Source: Vicinamibacterales bacterium (lineage in GTDB: Bacteria; Acidobacteriota; Vicinamibacteria; Vicinamibacterales; UBA8438). Taken from it: a stretch of 35,198 nucleotides of DNA. How positions within the stretch are numbered: the first letter of the stretch is position 1; each line of letters begins with the position of its first letter. The stretch is taken from NCBI GenBank assembly GCA_937766455.1, contig CALLXD010000067.1, forward strand, positions 1-35,198, read 5' to 3'. A program made the translations under genes and the position numbers. The notes under the pieces were generated by a model, which worked only from the letters and a program-made list of their open reading frames with translations, searched no databases and was not told where the DNA came from. This document shows positions 30,137-35,198 of this stretch, piece after piece.

Positions 30137-32140
30137 GTGAAGACCTCCCATCACACTGGCTTTGCGGTGGTGGCGTTGGCGTCATTGTTGATGCTGACCC
30201 CCGCGCCGGCCGTCGCTCAGGACAACGGCGGTTGGACGCACTGGGGCGCAGACGCTTCGAGTAGCCGCTATGCGCCGTTCGAGCAGATCGATGCCGACAA
30301 CTTCACGGACCTTGAAGTGGCATGGGCCTGGCGCGGCGATAATTTCGGCCCGCACGTGTACAACATCATGCGTGCGACTCCCATCTACGCCAATGACACG
30401 CTCTACGCTGTAGCGGGCGAACGGCGTACCGTGGTGGCGATTGACCCGGCGACAGGTGAGACGCTCTGGACGTTCCGCGAGCCATCCACCAAGCGGTGGG
30501 AAGATTCGATGCGGAAGAGTTACGGCAAGGGTGTCGCGTACGAGGAGGTAAACGGCGAGGGACGTATCTACATCGTGTCGCCCGCGTTTTTCCTGCACGC
30601 GCTCGACGCCGATACCGGGGTCCCGATCGCGGATTTCGGTGAGAACGGCACCATCGACCTGTTGGCCAACTTCGGATACGAGTATCACCCGACCGATGGG
30701 CTACCCGCAGACGTCGGGTATATCACCAACTCGTCGCCTCCGATCGTGACCAACGGCGTGGTGGTGATCGGCAACAGCCACGAGCAAGGCTACCAACAGA
30801 CGCGCCGCGAGAACGTGCCCGGTCACGTGCTGGGGTACGACGCCACCAGCGGCGAATTCCTGTGGAAGTTCAACGTCATCCCGCAGTCCGAGAGCGAATT
30901 CGGATTCGATACGTGGGAAAGCGATGCGTGGTCCTACACGGGTAACGTGTCTGCGTGGGCGCCGCTCTCCGCCGATCCGGAACTGGGTCTGGTGTATGTC
31001 GCCACAGACCCCCCGACCAATGATTTCTGGGGCGGGTTCCACCCGGGCGACAACTTGTTCGCGACCACGATACTGGCGCTCGATGTCAGGACCGGCGAGC
31101 GTCGGTGGCACTTCCAGACGGTGCACCACGACATCTGGAACTACGACAACCCGACCGCCCCGAACCTGGTGGACATCACCGTCGATGGCCAGCGGATTCC
31201 AGCCCTGGTGCAAACGACCAAGCAGTCGTACGCGTATGTGCTGAACCGGGCGACCGGCGAACCGGTCTGGCCCATCGAGGAGCGTCCGGCGCCTCAGGGG
31301 CACGTTCCCGGCGAATGGTATTCGCCAACGCAACCGCACCCGACGAAGCCGGCCGCCTACGAGATGCAGAACGTCAGCGTCGACGAGTTGATCGACTTCA
31401 CGCCGGAACTGCGGGCCGAAGCGACCGAGATTCTCGATCGGTACGAGTATGGGCCGCTGTTCACGCCACCGCTGCATCGCGGGAATGACCTTGGCAAGCG
31501 CGCGGCCATTCATTGCCCAGGGTCGAACGGCGGGACCAACATCATGGGGGGCTCGTCGATTGACCCCGAGACCGGCATTCTCTACGTCGCGTCGACGAAG
31601 GCCTGTTCGGCGCCGATGTTGACCCCCGGGCTCGTGGCCGATGCCGAAGACCCGAACCCGATCGGGAAGACCGTCATGGAGTGGGTCGCGGGTCCTGGTG
31701 GGGTACGCGGACCTCAGGGCCTACCGCTGTTCAAACCGCCGTACGCGCGCATCACGGCGATTGACCTCAACACCGGCGAAACGCTCTGGTGGATCCCGAA
31801 CGGTGACACGCCAGATCGGATCAAGAATCATCCCGCGCTCGAGGGGGTTGATGTCGGCAACACGGGGTCGCCCTCACATCCGACACAAGTCACCACCAAG
31901 TCGCTGATGATCTACGGCGAGGGTCGCGGCGGGGCGGCCGTGTTACATGCGCACGACAAGAGGACTGGCGCGCGCATCGGGACGGTGGAGCTTCCGGCCC
32001 CCACCAACACCGCAGTCATGACCTACATGCACGACGGTGTGCAGTACATCGTGGCGCCGGTCGGGGGCAGTGCGGGCGGTCGCGGGGGTGGTGGCGCCCA
32101 GTTCCCAGGCTCGTTTGTGGCGCTCCGGTTGCCTCAGTAG
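30137..32140 (+). CDS. PQQ-dependent dehydrogenase (quinoprotein, beta-propeller)
   Basis: 667 residues. GTG 30137 is chosen: AAGGAG is 7 nt upstream and the signal peptide is then normal (VKTSHHTGF, hydrophobic, cleavage AVA-QD). The sequence shows repeated propeller tryptophan-docking strands such as VAIDPATGETLWTF, LALDVRTGERRWHFQ and TAIDLNTGETLWWIPNG, plus WTHWGADASSSRYAPFEQI at the start of the propeller and HHDIWNYDNPTAPNL in the PQQ/metal pocket. It oxidises an alcohol or sugar in the periplasm and passes electrons to the respiratory chain. No fused cytochrome domain. The C-terminus is Gly-rich. Terminator right after. The substrate is not readable; it is like the membrane glucose-dehydrogenase-type soluble forms common in Acidobacteria. 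Confidence 0.92.
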   Translation: MKTSHHTGFAVVALASLLMLTPAPAVAQDNGGWTHWGADASSSRYAPFEQIDADNFTDLEVAWAWRGDNFGPHVYNIMRATPIYANDTLYAVAGERRTVVAIDPATGETLWTFREPSTKRWEDSMRKSYGKGVAYEEVNGEGRIYIVSPAFFLHALDADTGVPIADFGENGTIDLLANFGYEYHPTDGLPADVGYITNSSPPIVTNGVVVIGNSHEQGYQQTRRENVPGHVLGYDATSGEFLWKFNVIPQSESEFGFDTWESDAWSYTGNVSAWAPLSADPELGLVYVATDPPTNDFWGGFHPGDNLFATTILALDVRTGERRWHFQTVHHDIWNYDNPTAPNLVDITVDGQRIPALVQTTKQSYAYVLNRATGEPVWPIEERPAPQGHVPGEWYSPTQPHPTKPAAYEMQNVSVDELIDFTPELRAEATEILDRYEYGPLFTPPLHRGNDLGKRAAIHCPGSNGGTNIMGGSSIDPETGILYVASTKACSAPMLTPGLVADAEDPNPIGKTVMEWVAGPGGVRGPQGLPLFKPPYARITAIDLNTGETLWWIPNGDTPDRIKNHPALEGVDVGNTGSPSHPTQVTTKSLMIYGEGRGGAAVLHAHDKRTGARIGTVELPAPTNTAVMTYMHDGVQYIVAPVGGSAGGRGGGGAQFPGSFVALRLPQ

Positions 32141-32160
32141 CTCGTCGCGCGGTGTGTACA

Positions 32161-32197
32161 GGCGGCGTCCCGAGCGATCGGGGCGCCGCCTTTTTTT
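32161..32197 (+). terminator. Rho-independent terminator of the PQQ-dehydrogenase gene
   Basis: Stem GGCGGCG (32161-32167) / CGCCGCC (32184-32190) with inner CCCG/CGGG, followed by T7 (32191-32197), 20 nt after the stop. Confidence 0.92.
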
Positions 32198-32228
32198 GTG
32201 AGGCGCCGTCATGGAATCGCCGCCAGCA

Positions 32229-33959
32229 CTACTGCGGCTCGCTGACCGCGATCGTCAATTCGCGGGTCTCGCCCGCGCCCAACGTGAAACTGGCGGCGGT
32301 GCGGCTGATCCGGTCGAGGAACTCCGGGTTGGTCTCCGAGCCTCGCTCGATCCCTGGCGCGGCAAAGGCCAGATAGTGCTCGGTGGGGAGCCCCCGGACA
32401 TCGATGGTGCCGTGTTGGTCCGGACGGACGGCTCGGACGAAGCGGGAAGGGTAGGCCCAGCGGGTCTCGTCCGCGGCAAAGATCACGACGCGACAATCGG
32501 TGACGGGTCTGCCCGCATCGTCGACGATCGTCGCGTGGAGTCGGGTCGCGTTGTCGGTGACGACCACGCGGAACTCGCCGGTGGCTCGCCCCGCTGGGAG
32601 GTGGACCGGCTGATCCGTGATGTCCTGACCATTCAGCAGCACCGCGTCCAGCTCCCAGCCGTCCGGTAGGCCCAGCAGGCGGATGAGTTGCGCGTCGCCC
32701 ATCCCATGAATCTCAAAGCTCCAGTCCTGCTTGACCTGGCCGATACCGCGCCCAGCGGGGACGCCCGCGAACCCCATCGGCATCGTGAACAGTTGCAGGT
32801 CGTCGGGGAGAAACGGCACGTCGATACCACCCGCCACCGCGATCGTACCGGTGGCAGTGGCGCCCGTTGTCGTTCTCAGGACAACCTGCTCTCGGTCACT
32901 GCCTGACATCAGCAGGTCGGCCATCGCGAACTGGACCGGGCCTTCGGTGGCGGGCGTGTTTGCGTACAGGGTGAATTCCCCTGGCGGGACGCCTTCTATG
33001 ACGAACGAGCCATCCGGCTGAATCGGCGCGCTGCGGTTGCGCCGGCCCGACGGACTACGAGCGACGAGACTGACGGAGCGCGCGCTGGCCAGGGGGAGTC
33101 CCCTGGCATCAACGACCCGCCCAGAGACACGTGCCGTGTTGCTGAACGCCAACGAGACGTCAATGCCGAGACGTTCTTGGGCCGCCCGTAGCGAGACTCG
33201 CTGAGCCGAGCCGAGGTCGGCTGAGTTGGGATAGTAGGTCGAACCGGATCGGGTGGGATCACTCGTGGTGAGACGCGGCGACGCTTCGACGTAGTAGTCG
33301 CCCGGCGGCAGCCCGAACAATCGATAGACCCCGCGATCGTCGGTCGAGTCATCTCGGCCGATCCCGACCATGTCCCATCGTCCCGAGACGAACTGGTACC
33401 GCTGCGCCGCGACCCGGACTCCCGCGGCCGGTTGACCATGCTGGTCGAAGACGGTGCCGGTGAGCACGGCGCCGCGTGGGAGTTGGAAGTCAACCCCGGT
33501 CAGTGTGTCGCCGGCGTCGAGTTGCAGCGGTGTGCCCGGTTCAAACGAGCGAAGCTGTCCATACTGGAGCTGCAGGTATCCGCCGCGTCGGGCCGTCACC
33601 GTGTAGAGGCCCGCGGGCAGGTCCCTGATCGTGTATCGTCCGTCCGCGTCCGTACGCGCCGATGCAGGCACGCGTCCGACCTGGCCGTACACGGTCAGGT
33701 CCGCGTCGCTCAAGGGGTTCGGAGGGGAGCCGGTCACGACCCGACCACTGATGCTTGCGGTGCCGAGGGCCGCGTCCCGAGAGGCTCGATCACGGACCTG
33801 CCCTGTCGAGACACTCTGGGCCAGTACGACGAGCAGACCGGCCAGGACGAATCCGGACGCCCGGTTGGTTCGGCGGTCGTGCGAACGTCTGCGAGCCGGA
33901 ACTGCCGGCCGGCCACACCGGTGCCGCAAGGTCTGCCGACGCGGGTGCGGTTCGGTCAC
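32229..33959 (-). CDS. Secreted protein with repeated carboxypeptidase-regulatory-like domains
   Basis: 576 residues, GTG 33959 (GAGGG 5 nt upstream; long basic n-region, then SGFVLAGLLVVLAQSVSTGQ). At least three CarboxypepD_reg/SdrD-B-like beta-sandwich repeats are visible: ISGRVVTGSPPNPLSDADLTV...GLYTVTARRGGY, LTGTVFDQHGQPAAGVRV...PGDYYVEASP and VSGRVVDARGLPLASAR...PGEFTLYANT, then a final LHATIVDDAGRPVTDCRVVIF unit. These modules usually bind sugars or proteins or act as spacers in exported proteins. No enzymatic domain. A perfect -10 box (34009-34014) on its strand lies upstream. It converges with the PQQ dehydrogenase gene. Confidence 0.87.
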   Translation of the reverse strand: MTEPHPRRQTLRHRCGRPAVPARRRSHDRRTNRASGFVLAGLLVVLAQSVSTGQVRDRASRDAALGTASISGRVVTGSPPNPLSDADLTVYGQVGRVPASARTDADGRYTIRDLPAGLYTVTARRGGYLQLQYGQLRSFEPGTPLQLDAGDTLTGVDFQLPRGAVLTGTVFDQHGQPAAGVRVAAQRYQFVSGRWDMVGIGRDDSTDDRGVYRLFGLPPGDYYVEASPRLTTSDPTRSGSTYYPNSADLGSAQRVSLRAAQERLGIDVSLAFSNTARVSGRVVDARGLPLASARSVSLVARSPSGRRNRSAPIQPDGSFVIEGVPPGEFTLYANTPATEGPVQFAMADLLMSGSDREQVVLRTTTGATATGTIAVAGGIDVPFLPDDLQLFTMPMGFAGVPAGRGIGQVKQDWSFEIHGMGDAQLIRLLGLPDGWELDAVLLNGQDITDQPVHLPAGRATGEFRVVVTDNATRLHATIVDDAGRPVTDCRVVIFAADETRWAYPSRFVRAVRPDQHGTIDVRGLPTEHYLAFAAPGIERGSETNPEFLDRISRTAASFTLGAGETRELTIAVSEPQ

Positions 33960-34008
33960 ATGGCCCTCGTCATCTCTCAGGCGTCAGCCGTGCTGTGAAG
34001 AGAGAGCC

Positions 34009-34014
34009 ATTATA
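34009..34014 (-). promoter_or_regulatory. -10 box for the carboxypeptidase-regulatory-like gene
   Basis: TATAAT on the minus strand, 50 nt before GTG 33959. No good -35 box at the right distance. Confidence 0.35.
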
Positions 34015-34106
34015 TGGCGGCGCGATCGTAAGTGGCGTGGCTGGCGACCGGACCGGTTGCGGGAACGGCCGTAGACCGGCATCATGCAGGTTCGACAAGG
34101 AGAGCG

Positions 34107-35087
34107 ATGGCACAACGCAAGACGGGCACTGTGGTGGACAAGGAACTCATTACGCCGGGCCTCATGCGCTTCCGACTGGCGCCCGAGGGCGAGAGCCAGT
34201 TTCCGGTGTACGAGGCTGGACAATATGTGGCGCTTCGGCGGGACGACTGCAAGTTGACGCGAAAGACCGGCATCGGACAGGACGGCAAGCCGACCTACGA
34301 GCCGGAATTCGACCCGTGGGGCCGGCAGACCGTCGGACCGGTGACCCACTCGTATTCGATTGCTTCGGCGCCAGCCGACACGCGGGAGGAGGGGTGGCTC
34401 GAATTCCTCGTGGCGCTTCAGGACGGGGTGCATGGCCTACCAGGTCGGTTGAGCGAGGCCCTGTTCGGTATGGGCGACGAAACCGGGTGCGACGTGACGT
34501 ACTACGACCGGATCGCCGGGAACTTCACGCTTGACGCACGGGCTCAGGACGTCGAAAGCGTGCTCATGGTCGGTACCGGAACTGGCGTGGCGCCGTTCGT
34601 GTCGATGCTGAAGGAGCTGCAGGAACGGAGCGATGGTAGTGATTCGCGGCGCTACACGCTGGTGCATACCAACCGAACCGAAGCGGAGTTGGCGTACCAC
34701 GGGGCGCTGTTTGAGATCGAGGCGTCCGGGCGTTTCGATTTTACGTATCTCCCGACCATCAGCCGTCCGTCGCCCGAGGTGGCGATCGACCCGCGGATCG
34801 GACAGGGGCGAGCCAACAACGTGGTACGCCACATCTACGGCCTGCCCACGGCGGAGGAAGACAAACAGACGAGTGCCAAGAGCGACGTGTCGCGGGTGGC
34901 GGCCGAACTGGCGCTGGCCCGCCTCGTGTACCCGGTCATGCCGCGCCACCTCCGCGTGAGCGAGGTCCGTGAGCGGGTGGACCCGTCGACCAGTGTGTTG
35001 CTGACCTGTGGCAACCCGGCTTCGATGGCTGACTTGCGCGCCACGGCGGCTCGGCGTGAGATCCGCTTCGAACTTGAGGAGTGGTAG
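34107..35087 (+). CDS. Ferredoxin/flavodoxin-NADP reductase
   Basis: 326-residue FAD enzyme moving electrons between NADPH and ferredoxin or flavodoxin. FAD motif HSYSIAS (near residue 90), the phosphate/NADP motif GTGTGVAPFVSM and the C-terminal TCGNPASM are present. ATG 34107 has AAGGAGA 6 nt upstream. The insertion LTRKTGIGQDGKPTYEPEFDPW in the FAD domain and the long segment GLPTAEEDKQTSAKSDVSRV before the C-terminus make it longer than the usual 260-residue bacterial form. Single gene; the last 110 bases downstream hold an inverted repeat. Confidence 0.92.
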   Translation: MAQRKTGTVVDKELITPGLMRFRLAPEGESQFPVYEAGQYVALRRDDCKLTRKTGIGQDGKPTYEPEFDPWGRQTVGPVTHSYSIASAPADTREEGWLEFLVALQDGVHGLPGRLSEALFGMGDETGCDVTYYDRIAGNFTLDARAQDVESVLMVGTGTGVAPFVSMLKELQERSDGSDSRRYTLVHTNRTEAELAYHGALFEIEASGRFDFTYLPTISRPSPEVAIDPRIGQGRANNVVRHIYGLPTAEEDKQTSAKSDVSRVAAELALARLVYPVMPRHLRVSEVRERVDPSTSVLLTCGNPASMADLRATAARREIRFELEEW

Positions 35088-35115
35088 CGCGCGGCCGGCG
35101 AACGGCGGTCGCTAG

Positions 35116-35198
35116 CAGCCCGTGGTGAAAGTCCCGCTGCATTCGACCGCCGGTTCAGCGCCGGTCTCGGTGCGACGCGAGACTTTCACCACGGACTG
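35116..35198. repeat. 18-bp inverted repeat at the window's right end
   Basis: Left arm 35116-35133 and right arm 35181-35198 are inverted copies with one mismatch (14 bp perfect: CCGTGGTGAAAGTC at 35120-35133). The 47-nt interior has its own nested pairing (GACCG 35145-35149 / CGGTC 35162-35166). The right arm ends exactly at the last base. It could be an IS terminal pair, a REP-like palindromic element, or a terminator of the reductase gene. Confidence 0.6.

Overview
The window is GC-rich (roughly two thirds G+C by eye) and densely packed on both strands. Gene content points to an environmental member of the Acidobacteriota, probably class Vicinamibacteria: a PQQ-dependent dehydrogenase, a secreted protein of repeated carboxypeptidase-regulatory-like domains, an ADOP-type permease remnant, and many exported copper/heme proteins. 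This placement is inferred from gene content; there is no rRNA here. The only RNA gene is a tRNA-Gln(CUG). No CRISPR array and no intact insertion sequence were seen.

Left part (1-6.7 kb): the 3' end of a copper type II (PHM/DBM-like) monooxygenase-like gene (cut by the left edge) with its secreted partner gene; then a minus-strand operon arsR - DUF3291 - alkA-type glycosylase - 2-hydroxyacid dehydrogenase, diverging from arsM-arsC (arsenite methyltransferase and LMW-PTP-type arsenate reductase) across an AT-rich, repeat-bearing promoter region; then a chlorite-dismutase-family-like heme protein.

Middle (7-16.8 kb): rhomboid protease with TPR-like tail, tRNA-Gln, a lipoprotein, a carboxylesterase pseudogene with its core deleted, a partial RiPP (lasso-peptide-type) maturation set (PqqD/RRE, PF14907-type nucleotidyltransferase, B2 transglutaminase-like protease) with no visible cyclase or precursor, a ferritin, a secreted cyclase-family hydrolase, a large GT39-like membrane protein and a permease-gene remnant.

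16.8-23.1 kb: a minus-strand operon (secreted tyrosine-phosphatase-like protein, substrate-binding lipoprotein, ATPase, permease) for an NMT1/SsuABC-type importer; then the second, complete copy of the left-edge pair: cytochrome c + PHM-like copper protein followed by its secreted partner, ending in a strong intrinsic terminator. Both copies have a strong hairpin between the two genes.

23.3-29.3 kb: one stress/envelope operon: ECF sigma factor, zinc-finger anti-sigma factor, Spy/CpxP-like LTxxQ protein, transglutaminase-like exported protein, ABC ATPase, ABC-exporter membrane protein, several joined by ATGA overlaps. 29.4-35.2 kb: a double CDGSH/ferredoxin gene broken by one extra G in a G6 run, a PQQ-dependent dehydrogenase with a clear terminator, a carboxypeptidase-regulatory-like repeat protein, a ferredoxin-NADP reductase, and an 18-bp inverted repeat that ends exactly at the window edge.

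The most interesting candidates are the duplicated cytochrome-copper monooxygenase/partner unit, the arsR-led operon with a DNA alkylation-repair glycosylase and an ArsR with two possible As(III) sites, and the cyclase-less RiPP maturation set.
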